Of a stretch of DNA of 64,000 bases, positions 35,175 to 46,876 are shown in pieces. Below the pieces are notes generated by a model, which was not told the origin of the DNA, made no database searches, and saw only the letters and a program-made list of their open reading frames with translations. The stretch covers positions 46,514,501-46,578,500 of the forward strand of contig NC_071671.1 of the NCBI RefSeq assembly GCF_028554725.1, in the 5' to 3' direction. The DNA comes from Zeugodacus cucurbitae (lineage: Eukaryota > Arthropoda > Insecta > Diptera > Tephritidae). Each line of letters begins with the position of its first letter. Positions within the stretch are counted from its first letter, which is position 1. The translations under genes and the position numbers were made by a program.

Positions 35175-38100
35175 AAAAATATTTGAACACATTAAATGAT
35201 ATAAAACTATTTTATAGACATATTTAGTCTCTGAATATAATTTTAAGAGAAGTAAAGGAAGGAAAATAGGCAAAACAAATAGTTCAGCAAATTCGTTTCA
35301 AATCATTCATTGTGCATGGAAGAAATCGTATTTAATTTAAGATTTTAATTAGAAATATGCTGCAGATTTGATATAAGCTCCCAAAATCTATTAACTACAA
35401 TAATTTACCCTATACGGCCCTATGCACTTCAAGGAGCCAGAGGAACTAAGATGAAGAAAAATTTTCCAGTAGGCGTTTAAAGGATAATTCTTGATTCTAC
35501 CTGGCCTTTAGACTAAAATGTATCTTGTAATATAATTTCCAAATAATATACCTGTTCTACTGTGTAGATAACCATTTGTAGTTTCTCATAAAGATTGCTT
35601 TTTCATTCTCTAGATTCTCTACTACGTTTTTTCACGCCAATTTGAATAAGCACTATCTAGAGAAGGCAGTATTAGGAGTGATTTGATCTAATTTTAAATT
35701 TTATGCGACTGCAATAATATGTTTCATGAACTAAAGAAAGAACTAAAATATCTCTTCTATAACCCTGAGCTTACCTAAACATTGCCTTCTAAGTATTGTT
35801 GATATGACTTTCTTGATAAGATTTTCCGATCATTGAATTCAATTTGACCTTTTAATTGTGATTTGTGATCCATTGTGATCCAAAGAAATTTAAGGAAGAT
35901 TTAAAAAGCTCACGAGAGTTGGCGTTGTGATTTAAACATTTCTAAAAATAGCAAGCCGTATACTATTTCGTTTTAATATCTATCATATACAAGTATATTA
36001 GAAAAGCTAAGAAAAATATTTAATCTTTTTCTGTGATTATCATTCCATTTCGTACGAGTAACATGAACGATTTCTCCACAAACTGTTGTTATATAAAATC
36101 TGTGCTTTTCTTCATATTTCTGTGATTGTAGCTGAAAAGTTTTAAACTAAACTGAGAAATCGGGTAATGGAGGAATAATTTAAACACGCTTCACAGGTGT
36201 CTCTATTGTAGAAATACTTCTAAAAATATATCTTTTCCTATTCGGACAAATACTTGACATCTTCGACTACATGAAGAAAAGTGGTGTTTCATATTAAATA
36301 TTTTTTTTTTGTGAATTTCATTTCATATGACAAACATCACCGATTTCGCTTTACATTCCATCAACTAAGTATCCAGAATTTCTCATTTTAAATTTTCCCG
36401 TTGAAAATATTTCGAACTTTTTTTCTCAGTTTGGCACAACTGTCAGCTACTACTCTGTCAATTTTTTATTGCTATGTGTCATTTAGTTTGTGTACGGCGT
36501 CATTAGGAACAAGTCAACCTTTGGTGTGCGTTGCGATTTTTATATGCCACTCTTTGAACGATTTATACCAATCGTAGACTTAAGGCTTTAACATGGTTGA
36601 ATCACCAAATGTTGTTTTTTCAACATTTCCAACGCTTTGACACAAGAGATTTCGTTTGAAACACACAAATTTACACAAACTCTTTGTTCAATATTTATAT
36701 CCATTGAATTTGAGAATCCGGTTACTTATTTGACAGAATGAAGATCTAATATAAATAATAAGATCGTTGATGAAGTGAAGTTTTTTATTTCTGTCAAGTT
36801 TTAACCTTAGAAAGACTGGTGGATTTCATTAGATGCTATTTTAGGTCAGAAGTTTGACATTACTCCTATAAAATATTATATTTTATTATTATATATATTT
36901 TTTATTATATATATATATGCTTTCCTTTTTCTACTTAGACCTAAAATCTAAATCTAAAATTGTTCCTTTTCTTGTTTTAATTAGAAAATGTTTGTTTGAT
37001 TAAAAATATAGCTAAGACTATATGCATTTTTGACATTCTTACACATAAATTTGTTTATATAAAACAGTTATAACAAGAACTTTAAATTAATTTTTCGAAA
37101 TCAATAAACAATAAACAATGTTAAATGTCACATAACAAAGCTTATATATCACTTACTACACTTTCATACATAAAATAAATATTTTCTTTTATTAATTTCG
37201 ATTATTTAAACCACTCTTGACAACATCTTTTGTGGCAAATGCTTAATTATGCACGCATCTATGCCGTTGTGTACATAAAATTTTCTTTTCTCCACACATT
37301 TATACACACAAATAATGGAAATGAGCTTTTCAATAGCTGTCAAAATGCAAGCGGCTTAGGCATAGGCTTAAAAAACACTAGGAAAGACAGCTAAGGTTGT
37401 TATGAAATAAATCAAAAAGGGCGAGCGGATATGTAGACACATGCGAAGCAGATAGGCACACAAAAGAGCATAGAATTAAATGCCTATAAAATAGAGAAAA
37501 CAATTAAAATTCCAAAAGCTTTGTGCTGCGCAACATGTGTTTCTTCTTTCTGCTTCTTCTTCTCCGGCGTCTTCGTCCTCAACAATGTTCGACGAGTATT
37601 GGCAAAATGTTGTTGACTTCAGGCGTTTCGGTGAAGTTGTTGTTGTTTTATTTTTTTATTTATTATTTTTAATTTTTTTGTTTGAAGCGTTGGCATACAG
37701 CTCGTAAAATTGTTCATGTCAAGCCGCCGGTGAGTAAACAGGTAAGAACGCATGCGCGCATACACGCTTGTAGAGTTATGTGTGTGTATATAAGTATGCT
37801 TATAAAAAGGGTTCGAACACTTTGATAATTAGCATTACAAGCGCGTATGTTGTTCTTGCGAACACAAATGTTACTTACAACAGACAGACAGGCTTACAGC
37901 AGAAGACTACGCTTGTTGCTGTGCTGTGAGCGCGCTGAGCGCTTGAGTTTAGAGTTGGACGGGAAAAAACGAGCTTCAACATAAATTCAAAGTGACATTA
38001 ATGTGTACGTATATATGTGTATACTCTATAGCATATGCAAGCCAACCTTGTGCGCCTTATCCACCCAGCAGTGCCACTTTGGAATGTTCGTAGCGTCTTC

Positions 38101-41100
38101 ATTACAGCTTTGTTTCAGCGTTAACTATTTTAGGTTACATTAAAACGCATAAAATCGCTTTAAAAAAGTGCACAATTACTGCTTTACATAGATTTTAATG
38201 TCGCCACATGCCGATGCGAGTACTCAAACGCAGCTGAGTACTTATGTACTTATGTATGTGTGAGTATGTAGAGCAAATTGTTGATCAAACTCAAGAAAGA
38301 ACAACTATAAATTTGCAAAGCCTTAGAGGCAAACAAGCTGCGAAGAATTTGCTGAAAAACAAGCGCTGAACCTTAGTCTACTCTATAAAAACTTGGCGCC
38401 CTTAGATCGTTTGAGAGTCAGTCCACTTTGTCGCCCAAATACACATGAACTTCAGACGCACTTTTTTTGCATTTTTTCTTTTCAGCTTATTTTTTCCTCC
38501 AGTACACTGTCCGCGTAATTAAGACCCACACGCATGCCCACATAGTTTTGTAGCTTGTGAGCATAAAAAACCATTGGCACATGTGTAACAGCTTCGTAGA
38601 CTTTTCGTATGCGTACTTTATTGCCGCGAGGACACACCCTTTCTGGCTGCCCATGGCAACATGGCATCAGATATTTATTTGTGCTGTGTAAATTTCTTGA
38701 AACGTAGGCTTGCAGCTGTCCATGCAGCAGTGAGATATTTTGAGACAATGTCTTTTAGTGTACAAGTAGAAAAACGCGGGGATTCGAGTAACTAGTTTTG
38801 AACTAGTACAAAAGTAACTAAATAGTTAGTAGATTATTTTTTTTATATTTAGTTATATAAGTCCTGGTTTTGGTCCACGAAAATGAAACATTCGGAATAT
38901 TCGCAACAATGGGATAATTAGGCAATACCTAAATTTTCTTTGTTGATTTTTATATTTTTTCAGTTTAGGAATACATTTCAAATATTGTACTACCTCTAAC
39001 TTCAATCCAATACAAATAATTTAAGAATTAAAAAATAATAATAAATACACTCTTTGTGAAATGTCAAATACTATTATTAAAAGTATATAATGAGATATTC
39101 TTATTAAGTACTTCAGTAAGGTTGCCACCTGTTACTTCGTTTTTTAATAACTCATATCGAGTATGAAATGATTCACTGATTATTTCATAGTTAACGAAAT
39201 AATTGAGTTTAATTTCGAATTTTCGAAATCAGCTGTTTTTTCGTATATCATTTCGTGCATAACATTTGAGCACAAACTGCGGAAGTTTAGGCTTAATATG
39301 AAGTAAAATTAATTGGATAACTGTAATGATAAGTATTTCAGTTTTTGGTGGAGAAAATATATGAAGAGTTGTTATAGTAAAGTTTCTATGAACATTATTC
39401 CCATACTCATCAAAGCAATCGGGCGAATATCTTTTCCGTATTTTTTTTTTCTGGAAAATCTTTCCTCAGAAAATATCGCCATTTTATGAATAAGGCGAAT
39501 ATTATCAGAATATATTAGCTGTCTTCGATTGTTAGTTCGATTGAATGCTCTCCAACGCATGGTGAAGCGAGGACATACCATATAAGATGAAAGACAGTAT
39601 GTCGAATCCAATTCACTTTATAGAATTATGAAACAACTTCAATTAAAAGTATTTCATACATTATTTTTTATTAATTTCCTACCGCAAGCAATACAATAAA
39701 CACTTCAAATATTTAAAAAAAATATTCAATAACTAGTTAGCAACTAGCAACCCTTTTCTTCATACTCCATCATAGTAAACTTAGAACTTGCACTTACATT
39801 ACGCATATAGCGACAAAACCTACGCGTTACACTGCAGAACGTCTGCAGTGCACTTGGTCTCAAAGAGTCTTCGTGAGCGTGTGTTTGCTTTTAGACAAGT
39901 GCTGTCTACAAACTGTATTTGTAGTTTTAATTGACGGGCGCGCATTTGAAAACGAAAAGTGTTGTCATCGTAAATGGTTTAATATTGCAACATGTATTAT
40001 GATTTATTTGCATTGTTGATTGAAATTTGCGGGAACTCTACTATTTGCAAATAGATTAGCGCTGCAGTTGAGCATATACTTATTTACATAAATATGCAAA
40101 TATTTGCTAAAAGATGTACTTTCTGAAACATTGTAGTGAGAATAGCGAAGAAAGTGAGACTTAAGTTGCTTCCAATAAAAAAAAAATATTTAGTAGAAAA
40201 GGTGTATGTAAATCATGAATATGAGCGCTGTTTCTCTTAGCATTTTTTCTCTTTCACTTAATGTTCAAAGTATATATTATTCCTCCTTAATGTCCCCAAT
40301 AAATCGTCTAAGTTGACTACTTTCTTTAAATTTACAGTGCTAAAAAATGAGTAGCATACACTAATTAAGATTAACAACTCAATTAACGTTTACAACCACT
40401 TTTTTATGCTTTTACTTTTACATTTTTATGGCTGTAAACTAGCTGCATTAAACCTCATTACCACTTTTGCTTGCTCATCGCTAGCGCAAACGCAGCTGAT
40501 TAAACTCTTCGTATCTTCTAAATAAACATATGTATGTACGGGGAATCGCAATGAAGTTGTTAAGTTGCACTTGCAATAAATCTATTAACATATAACAACA
40601 ACAACGTTGTATTTAAAATGCATAATTTCAGTAGTTTACAGCTGGTAGCGGTAGAGGAGTGTAGCAGTTCTAAGCATAAATTATGTACGTTTGTGTCTGG
40701 TGTCTTCATTAATTAGCTAGTTAATATTTTACAAGTCTTATTTGGGTAATAAAATGGAAATACCTAGTACATACATACATACATATGTATATATGTGTTT
40801 AGTAAAAATAAAAAGTTACTTATACGCCATGGTTACGAGTTGAATGAAAAGTATTATTGATAGTGATACTTAGTGATATAGTGGAATTTGAGAAGGAGTT
40901 AAACATATTTTATAAAAACTATGATCGTAGATCCAACAACTTACATCGAATTTACCTGCTGTAGCTTTACGCTTTCCAACAATTTGTTTTTAAGTACATG
41001 TATATCAAGCAAGTGTTCTAAAAAGCTATACTGCTGTAATATATCTAGATGTTATACACCAGAGAAGCTCACTCTCGAAAAATATTGGCTTTCAATTCTG

Positions 41101-41625
41101 ATATGTATATTTACTGCTCTTCCCGTTGAACAGAAATTGCTAAAACAAAAATGTTTGGTGATGTGATGTTGGAATATTTCTTCAGAAGAATGTTAAAATT
41201 TTAATTTCATATTAGCTTGCAACAAATTTCTTAAATAGGTTATTACTATTGTTGAAGCTCGTGGCAAGGAAATTATAGGAAAATATTAGCCAAATAACGA
41301 TCGCCTCTCAGCAGGGTGCATATTTAACTGGATACAAAGCATAACAGAGTTTATCATAAAACCCCATACGCAGTTTAGAGACAGCATTAAACATACAGAG
41401 CACTCCATTTGTACAAATCGTAGTTCGAATTGAAGGTCGGAGGTTAGAGGTGGGAGGAAATTCTGAAAATATTAAATAGTCGGTCATATTGATATTAAAT
41501 CAAAAGTTCAATGAAATTTGAACATTTGTTTGATAGTGTGTTTCAGAGACAAAAGGTATTCTGCCTTTCTAAAGACGATCGAGTTTTATAGTGTATCCAT
41601 AAGTATTAAGGAAATTTCTTATAGA
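35175..41625 (+). other. intron-like non-coding DNA
   Basis: About 6.4 kb without a supported exon or full repeat. Low-complexity ATATAT and T-rich runs occur at 36880-36920 and 37640-37680. A - strand frame at 38482-38748 (88 codons) and a + strand frame at 40921-41166 lack recognisable domains and context. Confidence 0.5.
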
Positions 41626-41627
41626 TA

Positions 41628-42215
41628 CGAGGGCTGCTATATATATTTCTGGCCTATAATAATGAAAATAGGAATATTTACTAACGAAAATGGTTTTATT
41701 GTTTTTCAAAATATTCTCCATCAAGATTTATACACTTTTGCATGCGCTCAAAGGCATGCCTCTATCTGAAGGTATGTTACATGACGGTCTTGCATTATCA
41801 GTTCACGTACGGCATCGATGTTTTCTGGCACAACGGCTATTTTTGGACGACCTTCACGTAATTCGTCTTTGAGCGAGCGTCGGCCACGATTGAATTCGTT
41901 GTACCAGTTTTTCACAGTGCTATAGGATGGTGCTTCATAGCCATACAAAAATTTTAGTTCATCGATGCACTCTTGTCGCGATAATCCACGTCGAAAGTTG
42001 TGAAACATGATCGGATGAAAATGTTCACGAGTTAATTCCATTTTTAGCCGAGATGAATTTTTTAATTCCCTGTAAATAAAACAATTCACGATTAAATGAC
42101 AAAACGTTCTGAGTGATGTTATGCTAAAAAATGTCAAACTTTCCAATGGAAATGCCAGATTGCACCTGGCAACACTTAGTGTTGCCTAGGCCAGAAATAT
42201 ATATAGCAGCCCTCG
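41628..42215 (-). mobile_element. internally deleted mariner (GYEAPSYSTV type), second copy
   Basis: This 588-bp element has the same terminal repeats as 7628-8309 (CGAGGGCTGCTATATATA). TA duplications are at 41626-41627 and 42216-42217. The internal deletion differs from that of the first copy and removes more of the transposase, so the two arose by independent deletions of related full-length elements. Confidence 0.92.
41748..42041 (-). pseudogene. mariner transposase N-terminal fragment
   Basis: The frame reads MELTREHFHPIMFHNFRRGL and SRQECIDELKFLYGYEAPSY, then STVKNWYNEFNRGRRSLKDE and GRPKIAVVPENIDAVRELIM: the complete bipartite helix-turn-helix DNA-binding region with the Cys codon that is mutated to a stop in the 7628-8309 copy. 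It ends in QDRHVTYLQIEACL where the deletion begins. The catalytic domain is absent. The open frame continues upstream to 42146, but the Met at about 42041 matches the start expected for the family. Confidence 0.85.
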
Positions 42216-42217
42216 TA

Positions 42218-43587
42218 TTAAAATATGACTATTATAATTACAGCTTGGCAGAATGAAATATTCCAGAGAAAAGAGAGAACTAACATAGAACCATCAATTC
42301 AACTGAAAAGGCGTAAAAAAGACGCAGCTGAATGTGAAGTAAGAGAAAAAAGAATAAGAGAAGATATTATAAAAGGCAACAGCGCACAGCATGTGGCATG
42401 TTGCAGGCCCTTGAGGCAGGCAAGGCAGTCACAGCAGTTAAGCAGAGCAATGCAACGAGTGCACGAAATGCGCATGCGCCGTCGCAGATTAGCGTGGCAA
42501 AGCGAAGCGGAAGTGTTTAAATGCCATCATTATGCCAAAAGCAATTATAAGTGCGCCGCTTGTTTGCTTGTTAGTAAAGCTGCTACCTTTGAGTTAAGCT
42601 CGCATATTGCTGAATATGAATATTTTTGCGTTAAGCCTGCTTATTAAACCGTCTACTCACGGCTACCACAAGTGGTAATTAACGATTTGCATTGGCTAAC
42701 GAGACAGTCACACAAAATGCTTTACTCTAACTCGCAATGGCGAAAGGTCAAGAAGAAGAAGCAAGGCATAGAACTCTCAAAAATCACAAGACTTCTGCTG
42801 CAACAAACACCTTTAATTGAACTGTATACTTTGGCTGCGGAATGCTGACGCGCAAGTTCGTGCCTTAAGTCTTTCGTAAGTGGTGCACAACGCTGAATTG
42901 TCACTCTGCCGCCGCTAAGAAAGCAACTCTGCCGCCGCTAAGAAAGCAACTCTAACGCACTTTGGCGTGCAATATTTCTGCACATTCTGCTGTTGCAGCT
43001 GCAAGAACACAAACACACAGACAAAAACAAAAATATATAACTGGTATTTTTGTTGTTCTTAATATTTTTACGCTCCTCTCCAAGTTTAATGTGCGTCTGC
43101 AATTCATATGCTAATGAGCAGTTGCGCACCGTCGCTTGAGACTGGTTGTTGCCGCAAGCCGTCGATGACGACAAATTAAGCCGCTGTTTGAAGCAGGGTG
43201 CAGGCATATTTTTGCAATAATTGAAAAAAAGAAAAGGAATATACAAAAATCGACTATGCGCTGCCCACGTTCGATTCCTGTAAGCGTCACTCTTATTTTT
43301 CATAACCAAAACAGCTTCTGCGAACTGTAGTGAGTACAAGTGGAAGCAGTGAAAGAACTTAGCAAGAAGTTGGAAAAGGCGGAGCAGCAGGCGTGTACCC
43401 ATTGCGTAAACGCATGTTTGGCGGGTTTCTTCCGCAATGGTTGGTAGCATTTTGGCTTTGCACGATCTTCATGCTATTTCTGTTTCATGCCACCATTTCT
43501 TCGAAGAGGTAAATATGATATAAACTTCTCTGTTTTAGGTTAAATTTTTGCTTTCTGGAAGCAGTTGTTCAACATACGTTTAGTACT
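42218..43587 (+). other. intron-like non-coding DNA with a 23-bp tandem duplication
   Basis: CTGCCGCCGCTAAGAAAGCA-type units of 23 bp are repeated exactly at 42906-42928 and 42929-42951. Frames on both strands (140 codons at 42225-42647 on +, 170 at 42938-43450 on -) have no recognisable domain. Nothing else is seen. Confidence 0.5.
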
Positions 43588-43625
43588 CTTTCTTGTAGTA
43601 TGTATGTGATTGGCGTTGCAACCGT

Positions 43626-46616
43626 TTAGCCGGTTATAGCCGAATCGACGATAGTGCGCCACCTGTCTCTCTCCTTTGCAGTTCGGCGCCAGTTGGAGAT
43701 CCCAAGTGTAACCAGGTCGCTCTCCACCTGGTCCCTCCAACGGAGTGGAGGCCTTCCCCTTCCTCGGCTTCCTCCGGCGGGTACTGCATCGAACACTTTC
43801 AGGGCTGGAGTGTTTTCGTCCATTCGGACAACATGACCTAGCCAGGGTAGCCGCTGTCTTTTTATTCGCTGAACTATGTCAATGTCGTCGTATAACTCGT
43901 ACAGCTCATCGTTCCATCGTCTGCGGTATTCGCCGTTGCCAATGTTCTTAGGACCATAAATCTTGCGCAAAATTTTCCTCTCGAAAACTCCTAGTGTCGT
44001 CTCATCTGATGTTGACATCGTCCAAGCTTCTGCACCGTAGAGCAGGACGGGAATGATAAGCGACTTGTAGAGCTTGATTTTGGTTCGTCGAGAGAGGACT
44101 TTACTGTTCAATTGCCTACTCAGTCCAAAGTAGCACCTGTTGGCAAGAGTTATTCTGCGCTGGATTTCGAGGCTGACATTGTTCGTATTGTTGATGCTGG
44201 TTCCCAGGTATACGAAATTATCTACGACCTCGAAGTTATGACTGTCAACAGTGACGTGGGAACCAAGGCGCGAATGCGCCGACTGTTTGTTTGATGACAG
44301 GAGATATTTCGTCTTGTCCTCATTCACCTCCAGACCCATTCGCTTCGCCTCCTTATCCATGCGGGAAAAAGCAAAACAAACGGCGCGATTGTTGCTTCCG
44401 ATGATATCAATATCATCGGCGTACGCCAGGAGCTGTACACTCTTGCAGAAGATTGTACCTTCTCGGTTTACCTCTGCAGCTCTTATAATTTTTTCCAGCA
44501 TCAGGTTAAAGAAGTCTCACGATAGTGAGTCACCTTGTCTGAAACCTCGTTTGGCATCGAACGGCTCGGAGAGGTCCTTCCCAATCATGACGGAGCTTTT
44601 GGTGTTGCTCAACGTCAATTTACACAGCCGTATTAGTTTTGCGGGGATACCAAATTCAGACATCGCGGCGTAAAGACAACTCCTTTTCGTGCTGTCGAAA
44701 GCAGCTTTAAAATCGACAAAAAGGTGGTGTGTGCCGATCCTCTTTTCACGGGTCTTCTCCAAGATTTGGCGCATGGTGAATATCTGGTCAGTTGTCGATT
44801 TTCCAGGTCTAAAGCCACACTGATAAGGTCCAATCAGTTCGTTGACGGTGGGCTTTAGTCTTTCACACAGTACGCTCGATAGAACCTTGTATGCGATATT
44901 TAGGAGGCTGATCCCACGGTAATTGGCGCAGATTATGGGATCTCCCTTTTTATGGATTGGGCAGAGCACACTGAGATTCCAATCGTCAGGCATGCTTTCT
45001 TCCGACCATATTCTGCAAAGAAGCTGATGCATGCACCTTATCAGTTCTTCGCCGCCGTATTTGAATAGTTCTGCCGGTAATCTGTCGGCCCCCGCTGCTT
45101 TGTTGCTCTTCAAGCGGGTAATTGCTATTCGAATTTCTTCATGGTCGGGTAATGGAACATCTGTTCCATCGTCATCGATTGGGGGATCGGGTTCGCCATC
45201 TCCTGGTGTTGTACTCTCACTGCCATTCAGCAGGTCGGAGAAGTGTTCCCTCCATAATCCCAGTATGCCCTGGACATCGGTTACCAGATTACCACCTTGG
45301 TCTCTACATGAGGATGCTCCGGTCTTGAAACCTTCGTTAAGTCGCTTCATTTTTTCATAAAATTTTCGAGCATTCCCTCTGTCTGCCAGCTTCTCAAGCT
45401 CTTCGTACTCACGCATTTCGGCCTCTTTCTTTTTTTGTCTGCAAATGCGTCTCGCTTCCCTCTTCAGCTCTCGGTATCTATCCCATCCCGCACGTGTTGT
45501 GGTCGTTTGCAATGTTGCGAGGTAGGCAGTCTGTTTTCTCTCCGCTGCGAGACGGCACTCCTCATCGTACCAGCTTGTTTTTTGTCGTTGCCGAAAACCA
45601 ATTGTTTCGGCTGCAGCGGTACGCAGTGAGTTTGAGATGCCGTTCCACAGTTCCCTTATACCGAGATGCTGATGAGTGCTCTCAGAGAGCAGGAGTGCAA
45701 GTCGAGTAGAGTATTTCGTGGCTGTCTGTTGCGATTGCAGCTTTTCGACGTCGAACCTTCCTTGTGTTTGTTGACGGGCATTCTTTGCTGCACAGAGGCG
45801 GGTGCGTATCTTCGCTGCGACCAGATAATGGTCCGAGTCTATATTTGGTCCTCGGAGCGTACGCACGTCTAAAACACAGGAGACATGTCTTCCGTCTATC
45901 ACAACGTGATCGATTTGGTTCCGCGTGTTTCGATCAGGAGACAGCCAAGTAGCTTGATGTATTTTCTTATGCTGGAATCTGGTACTACAGACGACCATAT
46001 TTCGGGCCCCAGCGAAGTCGATCAGCCTCAGGCCGTTTGGCGATGTTTCGTCATGGAGGCTGAATTTTCCGACTGTTGTGCCAAAGACACCTTCTTTATC
46101 CACCCTGGCGTTAAAATCACCAAGCACGACTTTTACATCGTGGCGGGGGCAGCGCTCATAGGTGCGTTCTAGGCGCTCATAGAAAGCATCTTTGGTCACA
46201 TCGTCCTTCTCTTCCGTTGGGGCGTGGGCGCAAATCAGCGATATGTTGAAGAACCTCGCTTTGATGCGGATTGTGGCTAGACGTTCATCCACCGGGGTGA
46301 ATGCCAGGACTCTGCGACGGAGTCTCTCTCCCACCACAAATCCAACACCAAATTTACGCTCCTTTATATGGCCGCTGTAGTAGATGTCACAAGGACCCAC
46401 CTTCTTCCGTCCTTGTCCCGTCCATCGCACTTCTTGGATGGCGGTGATGTCAGCCTTAAGTCGTATGAGGACATCAACCAGCTGGGCAGAGGCACCTTCC
46501 CAATTAAGGGTCCGGACATTCCAGGTGCATGCCCTTATATCATTATCCTTAAAACGTTTGCAGGGGTCGTCATCAAAAGGGGGGTGTCTCATCCGAGGCT
46601 TTTGTAGATTTTTCAT
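43626..46616 (-). pseudogene. RTE endonuclease-reverse transcriptase, 996 codons with one internal stop
   Basis: One continuous frame from the Met at 46616 encodes an N-terminal apurinic-type endonuclease: TWNVRTL at 31-37, AIQEVRW with Glu62, LGDFNARVD at about 165, NQIDHVVIDGR, and SDHYLV at about 262. A linker follows, then a reverse transcriptase (PIHKKGDP, YRGISLLN, QCGFRPGKST, DFKAAFDS, GFRQGDSLS, LLAYADD with YADD at 732-735) and the RLPWLGHVVRMDE / RGRPPLRWRD tail. Codon 700 is TGA (plus-strand 44517-44519) where the 8.7-kb copy has TGC (Cys). This single transition-type change cuts the protein about 32 residues before the catalytic YADD. No other disruption was seen. The endonuclease nicks target DNA and the reverse transcriptase primes from the nick; this copy should not complete that cycle by itself. 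Confidence 0.93.
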
Positions 46617-46864
46617 TGGGGGGTGTTTTTATGTGGTGGGTCCCAAACCCTACGCACAACCGCATAAGCGGGCTTCGCCTTCTCACTTTAGCTCGCCTTC
46701 AAACGGATGTCTGTTGGCTACCCAGAGGATACTTGGTCTAAAACCGGAAGTCGTGAGCTGCTTGAACCATGTGGAGAAGAATCGTTTCTGGCCACTCCCA
46801 AGTGAGTGACAATCAAAAACTTTCCTCACTTGCGTGAACTTCTACACATGATCCCATCCTCCTC
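46617..46864 (-). other. RTE 5' untranslated region
   Basis: About 248 bp between the 5' target duplication and the first Met. It contains GAAGGCGAGCTAAAGTGAGA and a run of C just before the ATG. It presumably carries the internal promoter expected in non-LTR elements. The other three copies in the window lack this part, so it cannot be compared here. Confidence 0.6.
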
Positions 46865-46876
46865 CTTTCTTGTAGT

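Larger units (their letters stand above)
43600..46864 (-). mobile_element. full-length RTE-type non-LTR retrotransposon
   Basis: This 3265-bp element is flanked by a 12-bp target-site duplication, CTTTCTTGTAGT, at 43588-43599 and 46865-46876. The 5' untranslated part (- strand) spans 46864-46617. A single long ORF and a very short 3' end with a CACATACATA tail follow, all typical of the RTE clade (about 3.2-3.5 kb, one or one plus a tiny ORF, short 3' tandem repeat instead of poly(A)). Near-identity to the copy at 8728-10588 shows recent mobility. One nonsense codon interrupts the ORF. Confidence 0.95.

Noticed and set aside
37741..37746. CAG/GTAAGA as a second ratchet point
   Set aside because: There is no pyrimidine tract before the AG (the preceding sequence is GCCGCCGGTGAGTAAA), so it lacks an acceptor.
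38482..38748. 88-codon - strand frame with CPRGNKVRIRKVYEA, faintly lectin-like
   Set aside because: The similarity is a single short block. No signal peptide, partner exon or promoter was seen, so I could not support a gene.
43255..43300. GTTCGATTCC resembling a tRNA B box
   Set aside because: The flanking bases do not form a T-arm stem and no A box, acceptor stem or anticodon arm could be folded.
42225..43450. 140-codon + strand and 170-codon - strand frames
   Set aside because: No domain, no context. The + frame starts right at the end of a mariner insertion and the - frame crosses a tandem duplication.
45031..46607. Several open frames on the + strand across the RTE element
   Set aside because: They are antisense shadows of the RTE reading frame and recur at the same places in the other copies.
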